Shown piece by piece: positions 1 through 6,695 of a stretch of 29,546 bases of DNA. Made by a program: the position numbers and the translations under genes. Origin of the DNA: an uncultured Roseburia sp. (lineage in GTDB: Bacteria; Bacillota_A; Clostridia; Lachnospirales; Lachnospiraceae); the NCBI GenBank assembly GCA_900753715.1, contig CAAEAE010000092.1, positions 1-29,546 on the forward strand, given 5' to 3'. The notes under the pieces were generated by a model. That model had not been told where the DNA came from and did no database searches. It was given only the letters and a program-made list of their open reading frames with translations. Numbering within the stretch: the stretch's first letter is position 1; every line of letters begins with the position of its first letter.

Positions 1-255
1 TGTAGTTATTCCACTTTTATGCTGTGATCTATACCTCTGCCTCAGCCATGATAATCTCAGCAGCATCAAGTATGAGCTGTGAAGCATTCATGATGAAGTC
101 GAAAATTTATTGTCAAAGTATCAGAAGAGTCTAAAATTGGAATTGATTTATTCTCAATAGTTTTTTGCTTAATGTTAATCAGATGGAGTAGGGAATGAAA
201 TAATAAACACAATTCTAAATTACTATCTGTCTCCAATAAAATCTGCTTGTAAAAT
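1..255. other. AT-rich leader region without a supported gene
   Basis: I see no convincing gene here. On the minus strand a 20-residue reading frame (91 down to 29, beginning MNASQLILD) is open, but stops lie a few codons upstream and it has no ribosome binding site. It may be the 3' remnant of a lost gene. The stretch ends at a paired direct repeat and promoter-like region. Confidence 0.4.
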
Positions 256-304
256 AACCGTTCGTCGAAAAAATGAACCGTTCGCAGAAAAGAGTTAGCA
301 TATA
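256..304 (+). promoter_or_regulatory. Paired AACCGTTCG direct repeat, LytTR-box-like promoter region
   Basis: AACCGTTCG occurs at 256-264 and again at 276-284, exactly 20 bp apart, so both copies fall on nearly the same DNA face. Each is followed by a GAAAA tract. LytTR-type response regulators (AgrA, ComE, BlpR families) bind pairs of 9-bp direct repeats with about this spacing, just upstream of a -10 element. A weak -10-like CATATA lies at 299-304. The assignment as a LytTR site is an inference from repeat sequence and spacing; no LytTR regulator gene lies in the window. Confidence 0.45.
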
Positions 305-319
305 GGCGGAAGATGGGAT

Positions 320-360
320 AAACTAGAAGCTTTCCTGCTCTGCTTCTAGTTTATTTTTTT
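320..360 (+). terminator. Intrinsic terminator, possibly a leader attenuator
   Basis: The arms AAACTAGAAGC (320-330) and GCTTCTAGTTT (342-352) form a perfect 11-bp stem around an 11-nt loop, followed by ATTTTTTT. It sits about 16 bp behind the putative -10 at 299-304 and 13 bp ahead of the next ATG. A transcript from that promoter would therefore meet it almost at once. Confidence 0.8.
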
Positions 361-372
361 GGAGGTGTGAAT

Positions 373-405
373 ATGGAGAGCTACACATTTTGGAGGATAA
401 GATGA
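373..405 (+). CDS. Possible 10-residue leader peptide
   Basis: An ATG at 373 has GGAGG (361-365) 7 nt upstream and reads MESYTFWRIR before a TGA at 403-405. That stop overlaps the ATG at 402 of the next ORF as ATGA, the classic arrangement for translational coupling. The peptide is too short to assign. It could be a leader peptide linked to the hairpin at 320-360, or the stump of a decayed gene. Confidence 0.25.
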   Translation: MESYTFWRIR

Positions 406-671
406 TTCAATATTTAGGTGAGCAAAAACTTTTTAATGAAAAATACATTATATTTATTTTATTTTGTATATTCTTAATTGAATTTAAAAATTACTTTTCT
501 CATAAAAATAAAGAAAAATGGTATACATTGGTGATTTTGTTAATGTACTTAGGGGAGGCAATATTATTTTTAATGCCTTATGAGAATTATATTGTTGATA
601 TTATGTGTACATTATTTGGAATAGTGTTAATTTTATGCTTAATCTTGAGATACAAAAGTAGAAAAGGATAG
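402..671 (+). CDS. Small hypothetical membrane protein (89 aa)
   Basis: I do not recognise this family. The protein begins MIQYLGEQKL and has three likely membrane segments: about residues 15-29 (YIIFILFCIFLIEF), about 41-58, and about 64-81, ending in a basic tail (RYKSRKG). ATG 402 is preferred over an in-frame TTG at 390, because GGAGG at 392-396 sits 5 nt before ATG 402 and would lie inside the longer version. The DNA is strongly AT-rich, unlike the genes after 2850. It is the first real ORF behind the LytTR-like promoter and terminator, and a second short ORF starts 3 nt after its stop. A role in a peptide-bacteriocin or signalling locus is conceivable but unsupported by homology. Confidence 0.5.
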   Translation: MIQYLGEQKLFNEKYIIFILFCIFLIEFKNYFSHKNKEKWYTLVILLMYLGEAILFLMPYENYIVDIMCTLFGIVLILCLILRYKSRKG

Positions 672-673
672 AA

Positions 674-811
674 ATGAGTAGTATAAAAATATATGAAAAT
701 AAAACGTTTAAATTAAATAATGTATTAAAATATGAGCTGCATTCTGCAGATGAGAATGTAAAAGCTTTACATAGAGTCGGGACTGTCTGCAGACGGGAAT
801 GGCAAAAATAA
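674..811 (+). CDS. Hypothetical small protein (45 aa)
   Basis: This ORF starts 3 nt after the stop at 671, with AAGGA just upstream inside the previous gene, and reads MSSIKIYENKTFKLNN through to REWQK. It is soluble and basic at its C-terminus. I recognise no motif. It may be a genuine small gene in a run of short ORFs (402-1120) or the N-terminal piece of a decayed longer gene. Codon use is AT-rich, like its neighbours. Confidence 0.35.
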   Translation: MSSIKIYENKTFKLNNVLKYELHSADENVKALHRVGTVCRREWQK

Positions 812-838
812 AACAAAGAGAAGAGGAGGTACACATAT

Positions 839-958
839 ATGGATATGTGTTATGATGGAACACTGTCAACTGCTTTTGGCTTATCTAGCTGGCTTTTTAC
901 TGAAGGTGAAAAACATGGTGAAATGTATATTGGATTTGATTCAAAAAAGAAAAAATAG
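839..958 (+). CDS. Small peptide (39 aa), possible bacteriocin-leader-like remnant
   Basis: A strong GAGGAGGT (825-832) lies 6 nt before ATG 839. The peptide begins MDMCYDGTLSTAFG and ends GEMYIGFDSKKKK. The strong ribosome binding site argues that it is translated. From memory, Lachnospiraceae bacteriocin-type leaders often start with a CYDGTL-like stretch and end with an EMxYVEGG-like cleavage site. The CYDGTL start and EMYIG segment here are reminiscent of that, but there is no double glycine and no core peptide, so I treat it as at best a degenerate relative. The possible link to the LytTR-like promoter upstream is inference. Confidence 0.45.
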   Translation: MDMCYDGTLSTAFGLSSWLFTEGEKHGEMYIGFDSKKKK

Positions 959-967
959 TTTGGGGAT

Positions 968-1120
968 ATGGTAGATATTAGGGATAAAAATGCATCAAAC
1001 GTAACAAAATTGATTCTTATAATATTTTATATTGTGATTTTTAAAAATACAGAGTTGCCAAACAGTTTTTTTATAAGATTTGCCTCTAAAAATGAGGCTT
1101 TGTTAGACAGAAGAAATTAG
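968..1120 (+). CDS. Hypothetical small protein with one membrane segment (50 aa)
   Basis: The ORF starts 9 nt after the previous stop, with a poorly spaced GGGG (962-965) upstream. It reads MVDIRDKNASNVTK, then a hydrophobic segment (LILIIFYIVIF, about residues 15-25), then a polar tail ending DRRN. I recognise no family. Because the region around it is full of broken genes, it could equally be a fragment. Confidence 0.3.
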   Translation: MVDIRDKNASNVTKLILIIFYIVIFKNTELPNSFFIRFASKNEALLDRRN

Positions 1121-1159
1121 AAAATAAAAGAAAGTGAAAAAATTATAGTTGTGAAGATA

Positions 1160-1471
1160 ATTGCGGATGCATCATGGCTTTGTGCTTGGACTTTTGGTTG
1201 ATATACGTGATAATTATGAAATGAAAAACGAATCGTTGAAATTTGTGATTCACTGTCCATAGGTGCGGCAATTGAAAATATGATTCTCACGGCAACGGGA
1301 TATGGATTAGGTACCTTATGGATTGCCAATACTTGCTTTGCCTACAATGAGTTGATGGATTTTATCGGAACAGCCAGCCAGTTGACAGGAATTGTTGCTG
1401 TTGGCTTTGCCTATGAAGCTCCGGCTAAAAGACCAAGGAAACCATTGGAAGAAATCGTTGAGTATAGATAG
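1160..1471 (+). pseudogene. Nitroreductase family remnant, frameshifted
   Basis: The last 63 codons (from 1280) read cleanly as the C-terminal part of a nitroreductase-family flavoprotein: MILTATGYGLGTLWIAN, then GIVAVGFAYEAP and KPLEEIVEYR. In the same frame upstream, EICDSLSIGAAIEN extends the match, but an in-frame TGA lies at 1217-1219. The adjoining piece (GFVLGLLVDIRDNYEM) is in another frame. The N-terminal FMN-binding half is missing. Intact members of the family are about 170-220 residues and form FMN-binding dimers. This copy is therefore truncated and frameshifted, and should be non-functional. Confidence 0.75.
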
Positions 1472-1544
1472 GAAAATCGGATTGATCAAAATCTTTAATA
1501 TAATGTGTTTGGCATTTGAAGTTTGGAAAGGTTGAAGTAAAAGG

Positions 1545-1840
1545 ATGAATTTAGAAGAATTAAAGGAAGATTGTAGCCAAAAGCAAAAGAAAGGTATTCA
1601 CTTTATTATTGCATCAATAGTAATATGGTTATTGCTATGATTTTCAGAGGACATTTGTTGCCTTATAGCTGGTTATATAATTCAAATTCATATCTGATAT
1701 TGTCAATAATTATTCCAATATTATCTTTAATAGTTGGCTTAAATTTTGCAAATTATTTTCTTGTAACAATGATGATAGTGCTAGAAATAATATTTAGCAT
1801 ACTTTTGTCATTTGAAAATAAGGAAATACTTAAAAATTAG
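1545..1840 (+). pseudogene. Small membrane protein gene broken by a frameshift
   Basis: The first frame begins at ATG 1545 after AAAAGG and reads MNLEELKEDCSQKQKKG, then a hydrophobic stretch, before a stop at about 1640. A second frame (open from 1625) continues with IFRGHLLPYSWLYN and two or three further hydrophobic segments to 1840. The two pieces together would be a membrane protein of roughly 95-100 residues. The N-terminus recalls small clostridial membrane proteins that start with LEELKxDxxxKQKKG and then enter the membrane (DUF7010-like, from memory). A single frameshift near 1625 would explain the break. Confidence 0.5.
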
Positions 1841-1995
1841 TTATATAAATACTGAACAAGATTTTGGAAAAAGTGTGACAGTGTCTCACCAATTCATAAC
1901 TAAACCAGATGTATTAGTGAATAATCCTTCATTTTCACATATTCGAGAAATAATGGTGTTGGAGCTCTTTATCAGGAAAGGGATAATGAAAAGAT

Positions 1996-2814
1996 ATGAT
2001 ATATTTAAGTAGTTTTAGATTAAGTAAAAGAAAAGTGAATAATCCTAATATTTATCCCTACAATGTATTCCGGGATAAGTATATTGAACCATTTGTTTTT
2101 AGACCTATCACTGTACTTTATGGCAACAATGGCTCAGGTAAATCAACACTCTTAAATATTATAGCCAATTGCTTACAACTAAAAGGGAAAGAATATGCAA
2201 CAAGCAATTCATTTGGAAGCGTTGATTACTGTGGTTCGTTTTCCAGAGAATGCTTGTATACTTTGGGGGAAGACGATTATGGAAATACAATAAATAAATT
2301 ACCGGAAAATAGCCGATATATTAAAAGTGAAGATATATTGTATGAGATTAAGAAGATACAACAAAAGCAGATATTATCAGATGGCATGGAGTATGATTAC
2401 GTTAAGAGAGGTATGTCTTTACTTGAAGCAAAAAAATTTTTAGCATCTAAAGAAGGGTGTAAGCAGGAAGAATATATAAAATTTGCACAGGAAAAATATT
2501 CTAACGGAGAGACATCAATGCAATATTTTGAGGAGTATTTACAACCAGATGCATTGTATTTGTTAGATGAACCGGAAGTTTCGCTTTCACTTGCGAATCA
2601 GGTTATGTTAGCAGAGGAAATTAATAAAATGGCAAGGTTGTTAGAATGCCAGTTTATTATTGCAACGCATTCACCATTTATGCTTGGAACATTAAATGCT
2701 AAAATATACAATCTTGATACGAAAGAGTATGATGTTACAAAATGGAGTGATTTGGATAATGTACGATATTTTTATAATTTCTTCAAAAAACATGAAGATG
2801 AATTTAAAGTGTAA
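1996..2814 (+). CDS. AAA family ATPase, ABC/SMC-like head (272 aa)
   Basis: A complete P-loop ATPase of the ABC/Rad50-like fold. Walker A is GNNGSGKST at residues 43-51, a signature-like SNGE lies at 169-172, Walker B is LYLLDEPE at 187-193 (D191, E192), and a switch histidine is in ATHSP (H225). No membrane segments or long coiled coil are present. Such stand-alone ATPases are common in Clostridia, and their substrates are mostly unknown; some partner with nucleases or other effectors in defence loci. None is adjacent here, since the upstream genes are broken. The start at ATG 1996 is weakly supported: AGGAAAGGG lies about 12 nt upstream. AT-rich codon use matches the decayed region to the left rather than the genes to the right, suggesting transfer. 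Confidence 0.8.
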   Translation: MIYLSSFRLSKRKVNNPNIYPYNVFRDKYIEPFVFRPITVLYGNNGSGKSTLLNIIANCLQLKGKEYATSNSFGSVDYCGSFSRECLYTLGEDDYGNTINKLPENSRYIKSEDILYEIKKIQQKQILSDGMEYDYVKRGMSLLEAKKFLASKEGCKQEEYIKFAQEKYSNGETSMQYFEEYLQPDALYLLDEPEVSLSLANQVMLAEEINKMARLLECQFIIATHSPFMLGTLNAKIYNLDTKEYDVTKWSDLDNVRYFYNFFKKHEDEFKV

Positions 2815-2852
2815 ATGCCCAAATATTAGTTTAATTTAAAGGAGAATATTGC

Positions 2853-3353
2853 ATGTACAACGAAAATTATTCTATAATATTCAGTAGTATGACAGGCAAC
2901 ACACGTAAGCTGGCTGATAAAATTCATGAAATCCTGCCAAAGGAGAGCTGTGATTATTTTGGCACGGCTGATGCGCAGGGGATAAAATCCGAATTGCTAT
3001 ACATTGGATTTTGGACGGACAAGGGAAACGCGGATAGCGATACATTAGATTTCTTATCTAAATTGAAAAATAAAAAGATATTTCTGTTCGGAACAGCCGG
3101 TTTTGGAGGAAGTGATGCATATTTTCAAAAGATTCTTGGCAATGTTAAAATGTCCATTGATTCAAGCAACACTATTGTAGGAGAATATATGTGTCAGGGC
3201 AAAATGCCACAGTCTGTGAGGGAACGCTATGTGAAAATGAAAGAAAACCCAGAGCATCCGGATAATATTGATGCGCTGATCGAAAATTTTGACAAGGCTT
3301 TGTCGCATCCCGATGCAGATGATTTGGAGAGATTAAAAAATATAATTATTTAG
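2853..3353 (+). CDS. Flavodoxin family protein (166 aa)
   Basis: The N-terminus has the flavodoxin FMN-phosphate loop SSMTGNT at residues 11-17, after a short beta strand (YSIIF). The rest fits an alpha/beta flavodoxin fold (KKIFLFGTAGFGG, residues about 75-87, is a typical second FMN-contact loop), followed by a helical C-terminal tail. It would carry electrons through bound FMN in the cytoplasm. Start ATG 2853 has AAAGGAG 9 nt upstream. The next gene, an iron-type alcohol dehydrogenase, starts 15 nt after its stop behind its own GGAGG, so the two are probably co-transcribed, though a direct redox partnership is not proven. BilS-like flavodoxins of gut Firmicutes are similar in size, but no BilR-type reductase is present. 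Confidence 0.85.
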   Translation: MYNENYSIIFSSMTGNTRKLADKIHEILPKESCDYFGTADAQGIKSELLYIGFWTDKGNADSDTLDFLSKLKNKKIFLFGTAGFGGSDAYFQKILGNVKMSIDSSNTIVGEYMCQGKMPQSVRERYVKMKENPEHPDNIDALIENFDKALSHPDADDLERLKNIII

Positions 3354-3368
3354 CAGGAGGTATTATAT

Positions 3369-4526
3369 ATGTACAATTTCACATTCAACATTCCAACAAA
3401 AATTCATTTCGGAAAGGATACCATTTCGAGCTTATCAGAGCTCAAGGCATATGGCAGCAAGGTGCTTTTAGTGTACGGAGGCGGCTCTATAAAGAAAAAC
3501 GGTCTCTACGATACCGCAATGAAGATCCTTAAGGATGCGGGGCTGACCGTGTTTGAGCTTAGCGGAGTGGAGCCAAACCCAAAGATTGAGACAGTCAGAA
3601 AGGGTGTTGAAATCTGTAAAAATGAGGGTATCGACATGGTGCTTGCAATAGGAGGCGGCAGTACAATTGATTGCTCAAAGGTTGTTGCAGCAGGTGCAAA
3701 GTATGATGGTGATGCATGGGATCTGGTGCTTGATGGCTCAAAGGTCAAGGCGGCACTTCCGATATTTGATGTGCTTACTCTTTCCGCAACAGGAACAGAG
3801 ATGGATCCTTTTGCTGTTATCTCTGATATGTCTAAAAATGAAAAGTGGGGAACAGGATCGCCGTATATGGTGCCAACTATGTCAATATTAAATCCTGAAT
3901 ATACATATTCAGTATCAAAAAAACAGACTGCAGCAGGAACCGCAGATATGATGAGCCATACAATGGAGAATTATTTTTCTATGGAGAATGCTGACTGCCA
4001 GAAATTTATGGCGGAGGGATTGTTGCGTACAATGATTAAAAATGGACCGGTTGCCCTCGCACAGCCTGACAACTACGAGGCCAGAGCCAACCTGATGTGG
4101 GCAGGCACACATGCAATCAATGGTGTTGTGGGCGATGGATGTTCACCGGCATGGTGCGTACATCCTATGGAACATGAGTTGAGCGCTTTCTATGATATTA
4201 CTCACGGAGAGGGACTTGCAATACTCACACCGGCGTGGATGGAGCACATACTAAATGACGACACACTTCCGATGTTTGTGGAGTTTGCAAAAAATGTCTG
4301 GGGACTTTGTGGTGATGATGACTATGCACTTGCACATGCTGGCATTGATGCGTTGAAGAAATTCTTCTTTGAGACAATGGGCATTCCGGCAAATCTAAGA
4401 GCTGTGGGAATCACAGACGACAGGAACTTTGAGGTGATGGCAAAGAAGGCCTGCGAGGGTTCAAAGGGATCGTTTGTACCGCTTAGCAAGGACGATATTG
4501 TGGAGATTTACAGAGCAGCATTCTAA
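3369..4526 (+). CDS. Iron-containing alcohol dehydrogenase, butanol dehydrogenase/YqhD-like (385 aa)
   Basis: A full-length group III Fe-dependent alcohol dehydrogenase that reduces aldehydes such as butyraldehyde to alcohols in the cytoplasm. The dinucleotide-binding segments are GGGS (37-40) and GGGSTID (95-101). Metal ligands by comparison with YqhD are D193 and H197 (in TADMMSHTME), H269 (MEHELSAF) and H279 (ITHGEG). The GGGS at 37-40 resembles YqhD and clostridial BDH enzymes that prefer NADPH. AGGAGG lies 8 nt before ATG 3369. It follows a flavodoxin gene in a probable two-gene operon closed by a terminator at 4596-4636. Its likely role is fermentative NAD(P)H disposal or aldehyde detoxification; the exact substrate cannot be read from sequence. 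Confidence 0.93.
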   Translation: MYNFTFNIPTKIHFGKDTISSLSELKAYGSKVLLVYGGGSIKKNGLYDTAMKILKDAGLTVFELSGVEPNPKIETVRKGVEICKNEGIDMVLAIGGGSTIDCSKVVAAGAKYDGDAWDLVLDGSKVKAALPIFDVLTLSATGTEMDPFAVISDMSKNEKWGTGSPYMVPTMSILNPEYTYSVSKKQTAAGTADMMSHTMENYFSMENADCQKFMAEGLLRTMIKNGPVALAQPDNYEARANLMWAGTHAINGVVGDGCSPAWCVHPMEHELSAFYDITHGEGLAILTPAWMEHILNDDTLPMFVEFAKNVWGLCGDDDYALAHAGIDALKKFFFETMGIPANLRAVGITDDRNFEVMAKKACEGSKGSFVPLSKDDIVEIYRAAF

Positions 4527-4595
4527 TAAATCGTTCCTGCAAATAACCGGATTAATACCTTGATTGAAATTCTATTTGAGGTATGAGAACAAAAT

Positions 4596-4636
4596 AAGGG
4601 TGTAGGCTATCCAATAAATAACCTGCACTCTTTTTA
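4596..4636 (+). terminator. Intrinsic terminator after the alcohol dehydrogenase
   Basis: AAGGGTGTAGG (4596-4606) pairs with CCTGCACTCTT (4622-4632) over 11 positions, including two G-U pairs, and is followed by TTTTTA. It lies between the convergent alcohol dehydrogenase and hicB genes and is oriented for the plus strand. Confidence 0.7.
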
Positions 4637-4660
4637 GTTTGATTTGGTTTTTAAATTTAT

Positions 4661-5083
4661 TTATCTTGATACACCTAGCTTTACCATGAGAGCCTCCTGC
4701 AAAACGCGGGATACGTTGATATGGGATTTCTCAGCTTCCTGATTAAGCCAATTAGGGAGAGTGACATTTCTTCGGACGGTTTTATTGTCGACCTTGCGGC
4801 GGTATTCATCAAAATCTATATCCACAAATGAAACATGACTAATACCAGTATTGTCAAAGGGACCGTTTTTGATGTCAATATCTGAAATATCACTTGGAAC
4901 CGGAATTTCCCTGCCAAGATCCTGTAATGTGATTCCGTTTGCTCCAATGGCGTCGCGAGCCATCTCTATAGCATCTGGTAGACCGAAGCCCTCTGTTAAT
5001 ATATTCATATCAGGAACATTAATAAGCACGGTGTCTTTTTTATCATTTAATTGTGTAAATATAACTGGATATACCTGTTTCAT
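4661..5083 (-). CDS. hicB: HicB-type antitoxin (140 aa)
   Basis: The antitoxin of a HicAB pair. The N-terminal half (MKQVYPVIFTQLNDKKDTVL, then a GFGLPDAIEMARDAIG helix) is the partial RNase-H-like HicB domain that caps HicA. The C-terminal segment (about residues 105-138: RNVTLPNWLNQEAE ... NVSRVLQEAL) is a ribbon-helix-helix DNA-binding domain. An upstream in-frame ATG would add 30 residues, but the start at 5083 is chosen because GGAGG lies 10 nt before it and the family begins at this point. It is transcribed from the hicA promoter, 55 nt downstream of hicA. The RHH domain probably binds the palindrome at 5333-5353 to autorepress the operon. Confidence 0.9.
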   Translation of the reverse strand: MKQVYPVIFTQLNDKKDTVLINVPDMNILTEGFGLPDAIEMARDAIGANGITLQDLGREIPVPSDISDIDIKNGPFDNTGISHVSFVDIDFDEYRRKVDNKTVRRNVTLPNWLNQEAEKSHINVSRVLQEALMVKLGVSR

Positions 5084-5138
5084 AATATAATATCCTCCAT
5101 AAATTAATGTATATATAATATGTGATAAATTATAAATG

Positions 5139-5309
5139 CTATAATCCCCATTTACGTAAAATTGCTTTGGCAAGCATTTCGTTGATCTCTTTATGCCTCG
5201 GAATCTGCTCTATATCTGAACCCCGAACATATACATCATGATTACCGCCATGTCTTGAAAATTCAAATCCGGCAGCCTCTAGTTTCTTGATAAGCTCTCT
5301 TTGTTTCAT
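5139..5309 (-). CDS. hicA: HicA-type mRNA interferase toxin (56 aa)
   Basis: A dsRBD-fold endoribonuclease that cleaves translated mRNA when released from HicB. The short protein has the family layout: MKQRELIKKLEAAGFEF, then RHGGNHDVYVRG with the catalytic histidine (H24 in GGNH), then IPRHKEINEMLAKAILRKWGL. The in-frame ATG ten codons earlier lies inside the promoter region. The start at 5309 is preferred because GGAGGAGG sits 5-8 nt before it and gives the usual length of about 57 residues. It is the first gene of the operon, with hicB following. No damage is seen, so the module should be active. Confidence 0.93.
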   Translation of the reverse strand: MKQRELIKKLEAAGFEFSRHGGNHDVYVRGSDIEQIPRHKEINEMLAKAILRKWGL

Positions 5310-5330
5310 AAATGCCTCCTCCATAATCAT

Positions 5331-5359
5331 AATATACACATTAAGTGTGTATAAGTCAA
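5331..5359 (-). promoter_or_regulatory. hicAB promoter with palindromic operator in the spacer
   Basis: On the minus strand, TTGACT (plus 5354-5359) and TATATT (plus 5331-5336) form a near-consensus sigma-A promoter with exactly 17 bp between them. The spacer and -10 are covered by a perfect 8-bp inverted repeat, TATACACA-TTAAG-TGTGTATA (5333-5353). A dimeric RHH protein such as HicB bound there would block RNA polymerase. The role as HicB operator is inferred from position and symmetry. Confidence 0.8.
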
Positions 5360-5398
5360 CGGCTTTTTATAACAAAATATATCTTTATGAAAAATAAT

Positions 5399-5443
5399 AT
5401 AAGCCATGTTACCACCACAGCGGTGAGAACATGGCTTATTTTT
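5399..5443 (-). terminator. Hairpin terminator, probably bidirectional
   Basis: ATAAGCCATGTT (5399-5410) and AACATGGCTTAT (5428-5439) form a perfect 12-bp stem. On the minus strand it is followed by TATTTT, and on the plus strand by TTTTAT. It separates the kinase gene (ending at 5464, minus) from the hicAB promoter and probably ends the kinase transcript. Confidence 0.75.
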
Positions 5444-5463
5444 ATGTGCTATGATATAAATAA

Positions 5464-6618
5464 TCACTTTATAGGGAATGCAACAGACTCTATAATGAAC
5501 ATAATCACAAATAGAGCAAAAATCACTGCCACATCTAGCAGTATTATGCCGACATAGTGCAGGAAACGGTTTTTGCTCTTGCAAAGTGGCAGTATATTCT
5601 GTACATTGAGATAGTTAAAGCTACAGCAAATCGCAAATATGAACATACCAAGGCAGAAGATTCTTTCAAGCCACAGCTTTGCTCCGTAAGTATTTTCTAA
5701 TTCCAATGACAGGCAAAGCCATATTATGAACAGATATGCGACTGAGGATAGCAGCATTTTCCATGGAGTTCTCGTGCGAAATCCGGGTGGGAGAAAACGG
5801 GAAGCACTGTCGTGGATAGCTCGTTTAGCAGTATCGGCATTGGCTGCATTGTTTGTATTATCATGGTTATGGTGTGCATATTGACTTGAATTACCGGCAG
5901 CAGAAGTGCTGTGCTGCGCAGGATAATATGACTGCGATACGGCATTTTTTAATTCTGTCACAGACTGGTATCTTGCAGCTGGTGTCATCTGAGTACATCT
6001 TTCTGCAATCAGGTTAAGCCGGTGCAAAATTGGAGCAATGTCGGGAGCCGGAGTGATGCTGCCAAGCATTTCACGCAGTACTATACCGAGAGAATATATG
6101 TCTGTTTTTGGAGATGAAGAACCAAAGCCATACTGCTCGGGAGCTGCGTATCCGGGAGTGCCGATCAGCACAGTGTCAGACTCGTTTTGTCCGGAAAATT
6201 GTTTTGCGGCATTGAAATCTAAAAGCATGGCATAGTTATAACTGGTAATTATGATATTTGACGGCTTTATATCGCGGTGGATTATAGGCGGAGTCATCGA
6301 GTGCAGAGCTTCAAGTATATTGCAGAGCATAATCATGTAGCTTCTGATATCGGAAACACTAAGGTCAGAGTTGTCTATTTTTTCCTGCAGGGAGGTTCCG
6401 CTTATATACTCTTCGATTACGATAAGCTGGTTGCCATCTTCATAGTAATTGATAAGGCGCGGAATACCGGCCACAGGATTGCGATAAAGGTATTCGTACA
6501 CGCGGATATTGTATACATCAAGGATTTTCTGGACATAAATATTGCCGGAAAGCGCAGATTGAACCAGATAAACCTTGTGTTCTTCATTTAAGGCTGAGAT
6601 TATTTTGTAATCGCTCAT
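5464..6618 (-). CDS. Membrane-anchored Ser/Thr protein kinase, atypical (384 aa)
   Basis: A Hanks-type kinase domain fills about residues 1-230, followed by an Asn/His/Ser-rich linker (232-265) and three likely membrane segments (about 288-306, 319-338, 354-378). The catalytic lysine is K31, the catalytic loop is HRDIKPSN (114-121), and the activation segment ends GTPGYAAPEQ (153-162). Two oddities stand out: the glycine-rich loop is not recognisable (SALNEEHKVYLVQ has no GxGxxG), and the DFG motif is DFN (134-136). DFNAA variants occur in other clostridial kinases, as I recall, so activity is plausible. Topology is opposite to PASTA kinases: there is no large extracellular sensor, only short loops. 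It is divergent from an HTH gene at 6696, with 77 bp between the two starts, suggesting a functional pair. Confidence 0.9.
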   Translation of the reverse strand: MSDYKIISALNEEHKVYLVQSALSGNIYVQKILDVYNIRVYEYLYRNPVAGIPRLINYYEDGNQLIVIEEYISGTSLQEKIDNSDLSVSDIRSYMIMLCNILEALHSMTPPIIHRDIKPSNIIITSYNYAMLLDFNAAKQFSGQNESDTVLIGTPGYAAPEQYGFGSSSPKTDIYSLGIVLREMLGSITPAPDIAPILHRLNLIAERCTQMTPAARYQSVTELKNAVSQSYYPAQHSTSAAGNSSQYAHHNHDNTNNAANADTAKRAIHDSASRFLPPGFRTRTPWKMLLSSVAYLFIIWLCLSLELENTYGAKLWLERIFCLGMFIFAICCSFNYLNVQNILPLCKSKNRFLHYVGIILLDVAVIFALFVIMFIIESVAFPIK

Positions 6619-6695
6619 GGTGCATGTATCCTTTCAGGTATCGCTAATGAGGTAGGAATAGTTACAAGTACAAGTATAACAGATAGGAGAAATTT

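Noticed and set aside
256..284. The AACCGTTCG pair as a CRISPR remnant
   Set aside because: Only two 9-bp repeats with 11 bp between them and no cas genes; spacing fits a regulator site, not a CRISPR array.
1812..2012. A 66-codon plus-strand frame between the broken membrane gene and the ATPase
   Set aside because: It overlaps genes on both sides, has no ribosome binding site and no recognisable motif; at most it is debris.
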